A stretch of 64,000 nucleotides of DNA from Deferribacter autotrophicus (GCF_008362905.1 NZ_VFJB01000003.1:255501-319500), one strand, 5' to 3'. Numbered from the stretch's first letter, positions 26,399 to 36,008 are shown. The notes: generated by a model not told the origin, from the letters alone. Translations and numbers: made by a program.

Positions 26399-27479
26399 AG
26401 TGACAAATAACTTAAATATTGGCGGTGTTCAAAGAAGGATGTTGGATGTATTATCTCATTTTGTTAATGATTATGATATCCATGTAGTTGTTTATAAGGA
26501 AAAAGGAGTATTAGCAGAAGAGTTTGAAAAGAAAGGGATTAAAATACACTTTGTTAAGGCAAAAGGTACTTTTGATTTTTTAGCAATTTTAAAAATATCT
26601 AAGTTAATGAAAAAATATAAAGCTGATATTGTACATACTCATTCAATGGGGGGGAATATCAAAGGGCTAATAGCAGCATATTTAGCGGGAGTAAAAAAAA
26701 GGTTTGCCCATGTGCATGTTAAAATGGAACTGCACTGGTATGGGAGAAGCAAATTAAAAAGATTAAAACATCAGCTTGAAGAAAAAATTATTTTATGTCT
26801 GTTTGCTAAAAAAATATTTTTTGTTTCAAAATCTATACTGGATGAGTTTTTAAAAAGATTTAGTTTAGGATTGCAAGAAAAATGTTTGGTTTTATACAAT
26901 GGATTTGATGTTGAAAGTTTTCCTGTAAAGTCTTTGAATCATGATAAAGAATTTTTTAAATTAGGAGTTGCTCTACGTTTAGTTGAGAGTAAGAATTTAA
27001 CTTTTATAGTTGATACTATTGCCATTTTAAAAAATTTTAAAAATAATTTTAAATTTTATTTTGTTGGAGATGGTCCCTATAAGGATTATCTGCAAAATTA
27101 TATCAAAGAAAAAAACTTGGAAGTTTATTTTGAGTTTGTTGGAGAAACAAAAAATCCTTATTCGTATATAACAGATTTCGATTTAGTAGTATTTCCTTCA
27201 AAAAATGAAGGGTTGCCAGCAGGATTGATTGAGCCTTTATTAATGAAGGTTCCAGTAGTTGCTGTTGATACAGAGATAAATCGTGAAGTTATTAATATTT
27301 ATAATGGTGGCATTTTATTAGAAGAAAATCCTGAGCTATTTGCTAAAAAGATTGCTGAAGTTTTAGATAATTATGAAGTCTTTTATAAAAGCTTAAGTTT
27401 TGAAAAATATCATAATGAATTTGATATTAAATCTCATCTTTTCAAACTGAGAAAATTTTATGAAGGTGATGAAGAGTGA
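26379..27479 (+). CDS. GT4-family glycosyltransferase
   Basis: This 366-residue GT-B enzyme begins MKPVLFRVTNNLNIGGVQRRMLDV. It has ADIVHTHSMGGNIKGLIAA in the N-domain and SYITDFDLVVFPSKNEGLPAGLIEPLLMKVPVVAVD with the E-x7-E pattern in the C-domain. Sugar specificity is unknown. The chosen start is at the first methionine that fits the family; it overlaps the ligase gene by 20 bases. Confidence 0.85.
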   Translation: MKPVLFRVTNNLNIGGVQRRMLDVLSHFVNDYDIHVVVYKEKGVLAEEFEKKGIKIHFVKAKGTFDFLAILKISKLMKKYKADIVHTHSMGGNIKGLIAAYLAGVKKRFAHVHVKMELHWYGRSKLKRLKHQLEEKIILCLFAKKIFFVSKSILDEFLKRFSLGLQEKCLVLYNGFDVESFPVKSLNHDKEFFKLGVALRLVESKNLTFIVDTIAILKNFKNNFKFYFVGDGPYKDYLQNYIKEKNLEVYFEFVGETKNPYSYITDFDLVVFPSKNEGLPAGLIEPLLMKVPVVAVDTEINREVINIYNGGILLEENPELFAKKIAEVLDNYEVFYKSLSFEKYHNEFDIKSHLFKLRKFYEGDEE

Positions 27480-29488
27480 TGAATAAAAGCATCCCTGTTT
27501 TGTGTTATCATAAAGTTTCATATTCTGGAGGAATAACACCTGAGCAATTTGAAGAACATCTTTTTTTTCTTAAAAAAAATGGTTATCAAACCATAACTAC
27601 ATCACAATTATACCAATATTTAAAAGAAAATACTATTTCTGTAAAAAAACCGTTTTTAATTACTTTTGATGATTGTTTTTTAGACAATTGGATATACGCT
27701 ATTCCATTATTGGAAAAGTATTCATTTAATGCAGTGTTTTTCGCAATTTCAAATTTCATATGGGATGGTGAACCAAGGAATAAAGAATGGGCAAGTAATA
27801 TTTTAACAGCAAGAGAATGTTTTATTAATGCTTTAAAAAATAAGGATTATTCTCAATTTATGAATTCATCTGAGCTTTACAAAGCCGTATATCATTATGG
27901 ACATGAGGTTTTAAGTCATACGCAATCCCACCAAATGTGTTTTAAAAATTTATATCAAACAGGTAATTTGAATGAAAAATCTCACTGGGGTGTTTATGGA
28001 ATATATGAACATCCTATAAGTGATTATCCTCTTTTTCAAAGAGGCTCAGCATACGCCTATAATGGGTTTTGGCCTGTTTTAAAGGATAATGGATTTTTGG
28101 ATTTTAGATACCGCAGTGATGAAGAGAGATTTAAGTTTTGTTTTGAAGAATTTATAAATAGTAGAAATAAAATTGAAGAGATAATTAATAAAAGGGTAGA
28201 TTTTATTTGTTGGCCTTGGGGAGAATTTGATAATATTACTATTGATGCCGCCAAAGAGGCAGGATACAAAGGAGCTTTTACTTTAGAAAGATTTTGTAAC
28301 AGTTATGGGACAAACCCATTTTACATAAACAGAATCGGTATAGTAGATAAAACTTCGGTAAGATGGCTATCTCAAAAAATGAAGATCTATTCTTCAAAGT
28401 ATTTATCGATGATCTTTTTTAAAAAATACCGTAAGAAGAACGACTTTGGTGGTAAAGTTTTGTTTGTAACTGATTCTACAAAACGCTCTAGCGGTGGAAT
28501 TAAACAGCTTATTTATAATGCAAAATCATTAAAAGAAAAAAATGTGCAGGTTTATTTAGCAGCTAAAAAAGATGCTTATGTTAGTAGTTTGGAAGATATT
28601 TTCGACAAGATAGTATTTTTAGATTTTAATAAAAAGTTATTATCTGCCAAAAAATTAGCATTTTTTATTAAAGAAAACAAAATTAAAGTAGTGCATACTT
28701 TTCATAATAAGGGGCACAAAGTAGGGGTGCTTTCAAAGGTTTTTTATTCAAAATTTAGGTTGTTTGTTAATAGGGGAGTTTTGAAAGTTCCTAACAATAT
28801 TTTTTATTATAATAATGTATTGATTGATGGTTTTATATGTAATTCACATGCTTGCAAAGAGAGTTTGAAAAAGATTTTTGTTAATCCTAAAAAGATAAAT
28901 GTTGTTTTCAATTGTATAGACTTTGAGGAATTAGAGAGAGATTTGACTTCTAAAAAAATTTTTATGGTACTTTATATTGGAAATACAAACCCTATAAAAG
29001 GGTTTGATATATTTAATCAGATTGTGAAAAAAATACCAAAAAGGTATAATATACAATTTGTTGCTCTTGGCGTTGCAAAAGAAAAGTTAAAATTTCAAAT
29101 TGATAAGAGGATTGAATTGCCAGGGACAGTTAAAAATGTTGCAAGTTATCTCAAAGATGCAAATCTTTTTGTATTGACATCGAGGTCGGAAAGTTTTCCT
29201 AACTCATTATTAGAAGCTATGAGTTTTGGTTTGCCTGTTGTTGCTCATAGTGTTGGTGCAGTTAACGATCTCATAATTGATGGAAAAAACGGATTTGTTG
29301 TTGACAATCTTGATATAGACAAGTTTGCTAATAAAATTTTATTTTTGTATAATAACAGGAAGCTATCTCAGAGAATGGGAGATAATAACCGAGAAATAAT
29401 TAGGCAGTTAAGTTGTATGAATAAAGGTTTGAAACTGATTAAGGTATATTCAGGACAGTTTTTTGAGGATAAAATAAATGCAAGGTAA
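27479..29488 (+). CDS. Fusion: polysaccharide deacetylase-like domain plus GT4 glycosyltransferase
   Basis: This 669-residue protein has two parts. Residues 1-300 resemble the carbohydrate esterase 4/NodB fold: IPVLCYHKVSYSGGITPEQFEEHL, FLITFDDCFLDNW with the metal/catalytic Asp-Asp, LSHTQSHQ, and ICWPWGEFD. Residues 315-669 are a GT-B glycosyltransferase: KVLFVTDSTKRSSGGIKQL, VLYIGNTNPIKGFDIF, and SRSESFPNSLLEAMSFGLPVVAH. It could deacetylate and extend the same glycan. ATG at 27479 follows a GTG at 27476; either may start. Confidence 0.78.
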   Translation: MNKSIPVLCYHKVSYSGGITPEQFEEHLFFLKKNGYQTITTSQLYQYLKENTISVKKPFLITFDDCFLDNWIYAIPLLEKYSFNAVFFAISNFIWDGEPRNKEWASNILTARECFINALKNKDYSQFMNSSELYKAVYHYGHEVLSHTQSHQMCFKNLYQTGNLNEKSHWGVYGIYEHPISDYPLFQRGSAYAYNGFWPVLKDNGFLDFRYRSDEERFKFCFEEFINSRNKIEEIINKRVDFICWPWGEFDNITIDAAKEAGYKGAFTLERFCNSYGTNPFYINRIGIVDKTSVRWLSQKMKIYSSKYLSMIFFKKYRKKNDFGGKVLFVTDSTKRSSGGIKQLIYNAKSLKEKNVQVYLAAKKDAYVSSLEDIFDKIVFLDFNKKLLSAKKLAFFIKENKIKVVHTFHNKGHKVGVLSKVFYSKFRLFVNRGVLKVPNNIFYYNNVLIDGFICNSHACKESLKKIFVNPKKINVVFNCIDFEELERDLTSKKIFMVLYIGNTNPIKGFDIFNQIVKKIPKRYNIQFVALGVAKEKLKFQIDKRIELPGTVKNVASYLKDANLFVLTSRSESFPNSLLEAMSFGLPVVAHSVGAVNDLIIDGKNGFVVDNLDIDKFANKILFLYNNRKLSQRMGDNNREIIRQLSCMNKGLKLIKVYSGQFFEDKINAR

Positions 29489-29606
29489 CGAGAATTCTAA
29501 AAATTATCATAGTGTAATAGCGTTTATTTGGATTGATAGAATCTGCAGTGCTATTATAGAAAGATTACGTACAGTCAAAAAGTTGTATGGAACCTTTTCA
29601 AATTGA
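29478..29606 (+). CDS. Possible 42-residue protein of unknown function
   Basis: This short open frame begins 11 bases before the preceding stop, the same overlap seen at several joints in this cluster, with GAGG nine bases upstream. The product (MQGNENSKNYHSVIAFIWID... ending YGTFSN) is not recognised. It could be a real small protein or the remains of a gene lost from the cluster, since the 129-base gap here is the largest between msbA and lpxK. Confidence 0.3.
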   Translation: MQGNENSKNYHSVIAFIWIDRICSAIIERLRTVKKLYGTFSN

Positions 29607-29644
29607 CATAACACATTATGCAAAGAAACTACAGGAAACATACA

Positions 29645-30802
29645 ATGAATTATCCTTTAGAAAATAAGATAATTATTTTTATTCGTACATTTTCAAGATA
29701 TGGTGGAGTTGAAAATTTTTGTTTCAGGTTTTACAATTACTTAAAGGGTAAAAATATAAATGTAAATATCATCTGTGGTGAAAATAAGACTGATATTAAA
29801 AATGAAGATATTATTGAAGTAAAATTATGGAAACCTGGTAGATTTCTAAAAACTTTAAGTTTCTATTTAAAATCACAAAAATATATAAAATCTATCGATA
29901 AAAACTCTGTAACTTTAGCTTGTGGAAAAGTAGCACACTGTGATTTCTACCGAACTGGGAGCAGCTCTCACATAGATTTTTTAATAAAATCATCAGTAGG
30001 GTATCCACCATTAAAATTTATTATGAAAGCTATTAAAAGGGCATTGAATCCAGTAAATTATCTTAATCCCATCCTTGAATCTAAAATTTATAATAGTAAA
30101 CACACTAAAAAAATTATCGCAATTTCTACTCTTGTGGAAAATGAACTTACTAGCAGATTTAAACTTCCAAAAAATAAGATTGTTGTTATTCCAAATGGTA
30201 TAGACAAAACCAAATTCTCTTTAAAAAATAAAGAAAAACTTATAAATACATTAAAAAATAGATTAACTTTTGATGAAAATAAAATTGTCATCGGTTTTTG
30301 TTCTACCAATTTTGAGTTAAAAGGTTTACATTTTTTAATTTCCTCACTACAGTATTTACCAGAGGATTTTGTTTTACTTGTTGCAGGCGGCAGAAATCCG
30401 TCTAAATACATAAAGCTTGCAAAAAAACTCAAAGTTGATAATAGAGTTTATTTCTTAGGTAAAGTAGATAATATGCCGGAGTTTTATGCTTCATTGGATG
30501 TTTTTTGCCATCCTTCTTTTTATGATACTTTCGGAAGTGTTGTAGCAGAAGCTATTGCTATGCACATTCCAACAATTACTGCCAAAAACGTTGGTGCCAA
30601 GGATTTGATAATAGAAGGAGTTAATGGATACATTTTAGAAAAAATTAATGAAAAACTTATTGCAGAAATGATTCAGAAATGTATAAATTTAAAGCCTGAA
30701 AATTTCATTGATACGACATTGAGTGATGATGAAGTTTTTCAAAAATATTTGGATGTTTTGTTAGATGAAAATTTTATTAATTCAGTTTTATCAAATCGGT
30801 GA
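29645..30802 (+). CDS. GT4-family glycosyltransferase
   Basis: This 385-residue GT-B enzyme starts MNYPLENKIIIFIRTFSRYGGVENF. The C-domain has IGFCSTNFELKGLHFLISSL and HPSFYDTFGSVVAEAIAMHIPTI with the E-x7-E motif. FYRTGSSSHIDFL in the N-domain resembles core-sugar transferases of the WaaG type. The frame is open from 29618; ATG at 29645 has AGGAA eight bases upstream and is preferred. The 3' end overlaps the next gene by 38 bases. Confidence 0.82.
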   Translation: MNYPLENKIIIFIRTFSRYGGVENFCFRFYNYLKGKNINVNIICGENKTDIKNEDIIEVKLWKPGRFLKTLSFYLKSQKYIKSIDKNSVTLACGKVAHCDFYRTGSSSHIDFLIKSSVGYPPLKFIMKAIKRALNPVNYLNPILESKIYNSKHTKKIIAISTLVENELTSRFKLPKNKIVVIPNGIDKTKFSLKNKEKLINTLKNRLTFDENKIVIGFCSTNFELKGLHFLISSLQYLPEDFVLLVAGGRNPSKYIKLAKKLKVDNRVYFLGKVDNMPEFYASLDVFCHPSFYDTFGSVVAEAIAMHIPTITAKNVGAKDLIIEGVNGYILEKINEKLIAEMIQKCINLKPENFIDTTLSDDEVFQKYLDVLLDENFINSVLSNR

Positions 30803-31772
30803 TATTGTATTGTCGACCCCTTTTCCAAGGGAAATAAAGAGGGTTTATCCCGAGGCAAAAATTGACTTCTTAGTTGCAAAGGGGTTTGAAGATGTTTTAA
30901 AGTATAATCCAAATATTGAGAATGTTATTACAATTGACAGAAAAGGCGGAGTGAAAGAATTATTAGATGTTATAAAGCAAGTTAGAAATAGAAAATATGA
31001 TTTTTTGATAGATTTTCATAATAATCCACGATCTGCTTGGATATCACTTTTTTCAGGAGCAAAAACAAAAATAACTTATAAATATACGAAAAGGAAATTT
31101 GCTTATAATCAATTGGTGATGCCAAAGAGAGAATATGCAATTAAGATGAAATCAGCACTTCTAAAGCCTTTAGGTATTGAATGCAAAAATATAAGACCTG
31201 AAATATTTTACAAAAAAGAACATTTAGCAAGAATCAACGAGATGTTAATAAATTATGGGATCCAGCAATATGTGACAATTTCGCCAACTCATAAAAGAGA
31301 AACAAGGAGATGGCCTCTGAATTATTATATTGAGGTAGCAAAATATATATATCAAAACTACAAATTATGCTCAATTTTTACTGCTGCACCAAATGAACAA
31401 GAGTATCTAAGTCCTTTAAAAAGCGAAAACCTTTATGGAAAAGCTTTTTTTATAGCTCCCAAAATGACGTTGTTAGAATTAACGGCTTTGATAGATAATG
31501 CCTTGATACATATTGGTAATGATTCTGCTCCTCATCATATTGCTGTTGCATGTAAAACACCGACGTTTATAATTTTAGGTTCATCGAGCTCAGGCTGGGT
31601 GTTTCCTGATGAAATTCACACATATGTTAATAAAAAACTTACATGTCAACCATGTAATAGCGAAAAATGTAAATTTGAGACAATTCCGTGTTTAACTGAG
31701 CTAAAATTCGAAGATATCAGACAGGAGTTTGATAGATTTTTTAAAAGATATATTTTAAAAGGAATTTTATGA
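30765..31772 (+). CDS. GT9-family heptosyltransferase-like protein
   Basis: The protein of 335 residues begins MKILLIQFYQIGDIVLSTPFPREIKRVYPEAKIDFL, the GT9 pattern. ISPTHKRETRRWPLNYY and IHIGNDSAPHHIAVACKTPTFIILGSS are the conserved heptosyltransferase segments, and CQPCNSEKCKFETIPCL near the C-terminus is the usual cysteine cluster. It would add heptose or a related sugar to the inner core. It starts 38 bases inside the previous gene, suggesting translational coupling. Confidence 0.87.
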   Translation: MKILLIQFYQIGDIVLSTPFPREIKRVYPEAKIDFLVAKGFEDVLKYNPNIENVITIDRKGGVKELLDVIKQVRNRKYDFLIDFHNNPRSAWISLFSGAKTKITYKYTKRKFAYNQLVMPKREYAIKMKSALLKPLGIECKNIRPEIFYKKEHLARINEMLINYGIQQYVTISPTHKRETRRWPLNYYIEVAKYIYQNYKLCSIFTAAPNEQEYLSPLKSENLYGKAFFIAPKMTLLELTALIDNALIHIGNDSAPHHIAVACKTPTFIILGSSSSGWVFPDEIHTYVNKKLTCQPCNSEKCKFETIPCLTELKFEDIRQEFDRFFKRYILKGIL

Positions 31773-32836
31773 ATATAGCTTTTATAACATCCACTCATAG
31801 GTGGGGAGGTGTTAAAACATGGATGTTAGAATTTGGAAATGAATTAAATAAGTTAGGACATAGTTGTTATTACTTTGCTTCGGATAAAAATTTTATTAAA
31901 AAAGCAAGAGAAAATTACCACATCTCACATATTATTAAGTTTGGTGCAGATTATAATATATTTGCTGTAAAAGCATTCTACTCTTATTTTAGAAAATATA
32001 AAATCGATATAATCATATGTAATATTTATAAGGAAATTAGGACAGCAGGTATTGCTGCTAAACTTTTAGCAATCCCTGTGATCCATAGAGTAGGTTTGGT
32101 AGGTGATTTGAAGAATAAAATTGATGTTATAATAAATCACAAATTGATTGTAGATAAGATTTTAGTCCCTTGCAAAGGGATGAAAGATAAGCTTGTTGAA
32201 ACCTTTAAGTTTATAAAAGAACAGGATGTAGAATATGTCTATAACGGTAAAATTCCATATGAAAAAAGAAGTATAATGAAAACAGATCCTGTTCGTTTTG
32301 TAATTACATCAAAAGTTGAAGAAACAAAGGGACATAAAGATCTTTTTGAAGCATTACTTAAGTTAGACAAAGAGTTTAATATAAATTTTTTGTGTGATAT
32401 TTATGGTGAGGGAGAGCTTGAAGGGTGGTTAGATGAGCAGATTAAAAAATATAAATTAGATAGTAAAATAAGACTCAAAGGTTTTAGCCTCGGCTTAGGT
32501 GAGATATTACCAAATTATCATTTTGGGATACTTACTTCATATTCCGAAGGATTCCCTAATGTTGTTTTAGAATATTTAGCTGCTGGTTTGCCTGTTATTA
32601 GTACTAATATTGCATGTATTCCAGAGTTGATAGAAGAAAGTAAAAATGGATTTTTATATTTTCCTGGAAATATTGATCAATTAACAAAATTACTACATAA
32701 ATGCTGTTTAATGGAAAAAAATTGTTATAAAAAAATGTCATTACATGCGGTAAACTCTATCGAAAAAAAATTCAATCTTAAAAAAAATGCAAAATTACTA
32801 TCTGTTTTTTTGGAAAAAATAGTAAGAGGAGAATAA
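31769..32836 (+). CDS. GT4-family glycosyltransferase
   Basis: This 355-residue GT-B transferase starts MNIAFITSTHRWGGVKTWMLEFGNELNKLGH. VITSKVEETKGHKDLFEALLKL and LTSYSEGFPNVVLEYLAAGLPVISTN carry the GT4 nucleotide-sugar pattern. Specificity is unknown. The ATGA start overlaps the previous stop by four bases. The C-terminus is lysine-rich and basic. Confidence 0.86.
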   Translation: MNIAFITSTHRWGGVKTWMLEFGNELNKLGHSCYYFASDKNFIKKARENYHISHIIKFGADYNIFAVKAFYSYFRKYKIDIIICNIYKEIRTAGIAAKLLAIPVIHRVGLVGDLKNKIDVIINHKLIVDKILVPCKGMKDKLVETFKFIKEQDVEYVYNGKIPYEKRSIMKTDPVRFVITSKVEETKGHKDLFEALLKLDKEFNINFLCDIYGEGELEGWLDEQIKKYKLDSKIRLKGFSLGLGEILPNYHFGILTSYSEGFPNVVLEYLAAGLPVISTNIACIPELIEESKNGFLYFPGNIDQLTKLLHKCCLMEKNCYKKMSLHAVNSIEKKFNLKKNAKLLSVFLEKIVRGE

Positions 32837-32837
32837 T

Positions 32838-34115
32838 ATGAGAATTGCAGTTGTTGGTCTTGGATACGTAGGGTTGCCTCTTGCGGTATCCTTTGCAAAA
32901 GAATTTGATGTAATAGGATTTGACATAAAAAAAGAAAGAATTGAAGAATTAAAAAATGGTAAAGATTCCACAGGAGAAGTGAGTAGTGAAGAACTAAAAA
33001 ATATCTCAATAAAATATACAGCTAACCCTGAAGATTTAAAAAATGCAAGTTTTTATATTGTGACTGTGCCAACCCCTATAGATGAGCATAAAAACCCTGA
33101 TCTAACACCTCTTGTAAAAGCATCTGAAACTATTGGCAAGTATCTTAAAAAGGGAGATTATGTGGTTTATGAATCTACCGTTTATCCTGGAGTTACAGAG
33201 GATATTTGTGTACCCATACTTGAAAAAGAATCCGGTCTTACTTTCAAAAAAGATTTTAAGGTGGGTTACTCTCCAGAGCGGATAAATCCAGGGGACAAAA
33301 TTCATACCTTTGAAAACATTGTTAAGGTTGTGTCAGGCTGTGATAAGGAAAGTTTAGATTTTATAGCTGAAATTTATGGAAAAGTTGTTAAAGCAGGTAT
33401 TTTCAAAGCTGAGAGTATAAAAGTAGCTGAAGCTGCAAAAGTTATAGAAAATACACAGAGAGATTTAAACATTGCACTGATGAACGAACTAGCACTCATC
33501 TTTGACAAAATGAATATAGACACTAAAAGCGTACTTGAAGCAGCAGGAACAAAATGGAATTTTTTAAAGTTTGAACCTGGCTTAGTTGGTGGTCACTGTA
33601 TTGGTGTAGATCCATATTATTTAACATTTAAAGCCCAAGAAATAGGTTATCATCCACAGATAATTTTATCAGGAAGAAAGATCAATGATTACATGGGAAA
33701 ATTTATTGCAGAAAAAACTGTTAAATTGTTGATTAAAGCTAATAAATTAGTGAAAAATGCAAAGGTTCTTATTTTAGGATTTACTTTTAAAGAAAATGTA
33801 CCAGATATTAGGAATACCAAAGTCATTGACATTTATTCCGAATTAATTGAATATGGCGTTAACCCTTACATATTTGATCCTATCGCTTCAACGGATGAAA
33901 TCAGAGATGAATACAACATTGAAACAATTTCAAGTTTAGATGAAAAATCCCCTTATGATGGAATTATCCTTGCAGTAAAACACGACTACTTTATCCAAAA
34001 TCTTGATAATAACCTCATAAAGAAGCTAATCTCAAAAAACGGTGTATTTATAGATGTAAAAGGTATTATGAAAAATAAATTGGAAAAAATTGATATAACA
34101 TATTGGAGACTATAA
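32838..34115 (+). CDS. UDP-N-acetylhexosamine dehydrogenase (TviB/WbpA/WbpO type)
   Basis: This 425-residue nucleotide-sugar dehydrogenase has the N-terminal NAD site VVGLGYVGLPLAVSF, the YSPERINPGDKIHTFENIVKVVSG segment, the catalytic GGHCIGVDPYYLTFKA, and a C-terminal UDP-binding domain (ILGFTFKENVPDIRNTKV). Its sequence resembles the N-acetylhexosamine branch (Vi antigen TviB, WbpA) more than UDP-glucose dehydrogenase. It would supply a uronic acid for the O-chain. A good AGAGGAGAATAAT ribosome binding region precedes it. Confidence 0.86.
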   Translation: MRIAVVGLGYVGLPLAVSFAKEFDVIGFDIKKERIEELKNGKDSTGEVSSEELKNISIKYTANPEDLKNASFYIVTVPTPIDEHKNPDLTPLVKASETIGKYLKKGDYVVYESTVYPGVTEDICVPILEKESGLTFKKDFKVGYSPERINPGDKIHTFENIVKVVSGCDKESLDFIAEIYGKVVKAGIFKAESIKVAEAAKVIENTQRDLNIALMNELALIFDKMNIDTKSVLEAAGTKWNFLKFEPGLVGGHCIGVDPYYLTFKAQEIGYHPQIILSGRKINDYMGKFIAEKTVKLLIKANKLVKNAKVLILGFTFKENVPDIRNTKVIDIYSELIEYGVNPYIFDPIASTDEIRDEYNIETISSLDEKSPYDGIILAVKHDYFIQNLDNNLIKKLISKNGVFIDVKGIMKNKLEKIDITYWRL

Positions 34116-34116
34116 T

Positions 34117-35022
34117 TTGTCAAAGATAATTTCTATAGGCAATATTACTTTAGGTGGTACGGGTAAAACCCCTATGGCAATTTTTTTAGCGAATCAATTA
34201 ACTAGTCTCGGTTATAAAGTCTGCGTATTGTCCAGAGGTTATAAAGGGAAAATCGGTTATGATACAAATGTAATATCTGATGGTAAAGAGATACTTTTAA
34301 AACCACCTCTGGCTGCTGATGAACCGTATATGATAGCAATAAATTGCCCCGGATGTATTGTAATCACAGGGAAAGAAAGGGTAAAAAGTTTTGAATATGC
34401 AGAAAAGAATTTTGACATTGATTTTTACCTTTTAGATGATGGATTTCAGCATAGAAAGATGCCAAGGGATTTGGATATTGTATTGCTCGATCACAAAAAT
34501 CCTATCTCAACGGGATTACCTTTTCCTTTTGGTTATTTGAGAGAGTTTCCATCTGCCTTAAAAAGAGCAGATATTATTGTTTTTACCAAGGCTAATAGTT
34601 TTACAATGCCTGAGAAAGTCAGAAAATATATCAAAGGGAAAGATATATTTTACTCTAAGATTAAGAATAAAGAAGTCGTTTTTAGAAATGAACAGTATCC
34701 GATATCCTTTTTAAAAGGGAAAAAAGTTGTTGCCTTTTCTGGGATTGCAAAGAATAGTTCTTTTTTTAAACAATTAAGCAAATTAGGCGTAGAAATAGTA
34801 TACAAAAAGGGGTATATGGATCATCATTTTTATAGAGAGAAAGATATGGATTTTCTTTTTAAATTAAAGAAAAGATATAATGCTGACTTTTTAATAACAA
34901 CTGAAAAAGATTATGTAAAAATTTTAGACAAATATAGAGATGATATTGCTTTCTTAAAGATAGAAATATCAATTAATGATACACAAAAGTTTATGGATTT
35001 GATTTTTGAAAAAATTAAATAG
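34117..35022 (+). CDS. lpxK: Tetraacyldisaccharide 4'-kinase
   Basis: The protein of 301 residues phosphorylates lipid A precursor at the 4' position on the inner membrane. The P-loop is in SIGNITLGGTGKTPMAIFLA at about residues 6-25, followed by LSRGYKGK and LLDDGFQHRKMPRDLDIVLLD. FLITTEKDYVKI closes the conserved region. It is slightly shorter than many LpxK proteins because the N-terminal membrane segment is missing. The start is TTG at 34117, one base after the dehydrogenase stop. Confidence 0.9.
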   Translation: MSKIISIGNITLGGTGKTPMAIFLANQLTSLGYKVCVLSRGYKGKIGYDTNVISDGKEILLKPPLAADEPYMIAINCPGCIVITGKERVKSFEYAEKNFDIDFYLLDDGFQHRKMPRDLDIVLLDHKNPISTGLPFPFGYLREFPSALKRADIIVFTKANSFTMPEKVRKYIKGKDIFYSKIKNKEVVFRNEQYPISFLKGKKVVAFSGIAKNSSFFKQLSKLGVEIVYKKGYMDHHFYREKDMDFLFKLKKRYNADFLITTEKDYVKILDKYRDDIAFLKIEISINDTQKFMDLIFEKIK

Positions 35023-35026
35023 TGGA

Positions 35027-35049
35027 GTTAGCCCATTAAAAGGGCTAAC
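35027..35049. terminator. Bidirectional terminator between lpxK and the rubrerythrin-like gene
   Basis: GTTAGCCC-ATTAAAA-GGGCTAAC forms an 8-bp stem between convergent genes, ending 5 bases before the minus-strand stop at 35055. A short T-rich run (ATTTATT) follows on the plus strand. Confidence 0.75.
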
Positions 35050-35054
35050 ATTTA

Positions 35055-35564
35055 TTACAGTTCTACAGAAAACTCAATAGTATCAAACCAAAAACCGTCA
35101 TTTCTGATGGTATCAAGTTCTGCTTGAATAATATCATAATGTTTTTGTTCGACTTCAGCCAAATTTTCGAAAAATGCTTTTAACTCAGAATTTGGTGTTT
35201 TTGCTGCTTTTTCTTTATAAAACTCATAAGCCTTCTTTTCATGTTCAAGTGCAATTTTTAAAGCCTCCTCATCCCCTAAATCAGCTTTATCTACTTTTTG
35301 TAAGCTTGCATCGCTTGTTTCTGGCATAAATTTTGAAAGTCTCCCTTTAGGTACTTTTACTCTTTCATAAGGTTTTCCTTCGAATGTTTGCTCAATAAAC
35401 TTTTCAATAAGTTCCATATGATCAATCTCATCTAAGGCTAGCTGAATAAACATATTTTTACCTGCTGCAACCTTTGTTTGTTTTGCGAATTTGAGATAAG
35501 TTCTCAAACCTTCTTTTTCGGCCTCATATGCTGTTTTTAGGGCTTTTAGAATTTCGTTCGTCAT
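35055..35564 (-). CDS. Ferritin-like diiron protein, rubrerythrin-type without rubredoxin domain
   Basis: This 169-residue four-helix protein has two E-x2-H type metal motifs: ALDEIDHMELIEKF near residues 43-56 and NLAEVEQKHYDIIQ near 138-151, plus EAEKEGLRTYLKFA and EHEKKAYEFYKEKA as the partner helices. Rubrerythrin-like proteins reduce peroxide or store iron in anaerobes. The rubredoxin domain of classic rubrerythrin is absent. It is probably monocistronic, with a GGAGG-like site (AAAAGGAGGTTGTGCC) before the start. Confidence 0.85.
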   Translation of the reverse strand: MTNEILKALKTAYEAEKEGLRTYLKFAKQTKVAAGKNMFIQLALDEIDHMELIEKFIEQTFEGKPYERVKVPKGRLSKFMPETSDASLQKVDKADLGDEEALKIALEHEKKAYEFYKEKAAKTPNSELKAFFENLAEVEQKHYDIIQAELDTIRNDGFWFDTIEFSVEL

Positions 35565-35661
35565 GGCACAACCTCCTTTTAAACAAATATAGTTTTATAA
35601 TAAGCCTAATTAAATAAATAACAATAAAATCTTTTTTAAAGTTTTTGAACAACCGTAATTT

Positions 35662-35686
35662 AGTTCTCACTGAAAAAGTGAGAACT
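35662..35686. repeat. 25-nt palindromic repeat, class A (unoccupied)
   Basis: Arms AGTTCTCACT and AGTGAGAACT enclose GAAAA. It is followed by AATTATTAAATAAATAA, the sequence found to the right of the IS110 insertion at 50547, and so shows what the empty IS110 target looks like. Confidence 0.88.
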
Positions 35687-35801
35687 AATTATTAAATAAA
35701 TAATTTTTGTGATTTTTTAATATTTAAATTAGTTTTCTAACAAGAATTTAAAGAAGAATGCCCTACATCTAAAACCAAGAAATAGAGTATTATTATAAAT
35801 T

Positions 35802-35826
35802 AGTTGCCACTTTTTCAGTGGCAACT
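35802..35826. repeat. 25-nt palindromic repeat, class B
   Basis: Arms AGTTGCCACT and AGTGGCAACT enclose TTTTC, which is the inverse loop orientation to the class A unit 115 bases upstream. Confidence 0.88.
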
Positions 35827-36008
35827 AATTTATGATATGGACATATGGTTAAAACATCAATTAATAAGAATTATTAAAAATTGAAGATTAATTTTAAAAT
35901 TAATTATACAATATTTTAAAGTAAAATAGCGACAATATATATATTGAATTTAGGGTTAATTTGGATTATTACTAAAAAGCTGAAATTTATTAAAATCTGG
36001 AGGTCATT

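Larger units (their letters stand above)
35565..36008. other. Non-coding spacer with one class A and one class B palindrome
   Basis: No gene is seen. The class A palindrome at 35662-35686 is followed by an AT-rich tail that matches 985-1050 and also the sequence after the IS110 right end at 50547. The class B palindrome is at 35802-35826. The last 100 bases are AT-rich and would hold the promoter of the aminotransferase gene, whose AGGTCATT-ATG start is at 36009. Confidence 0.7.
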
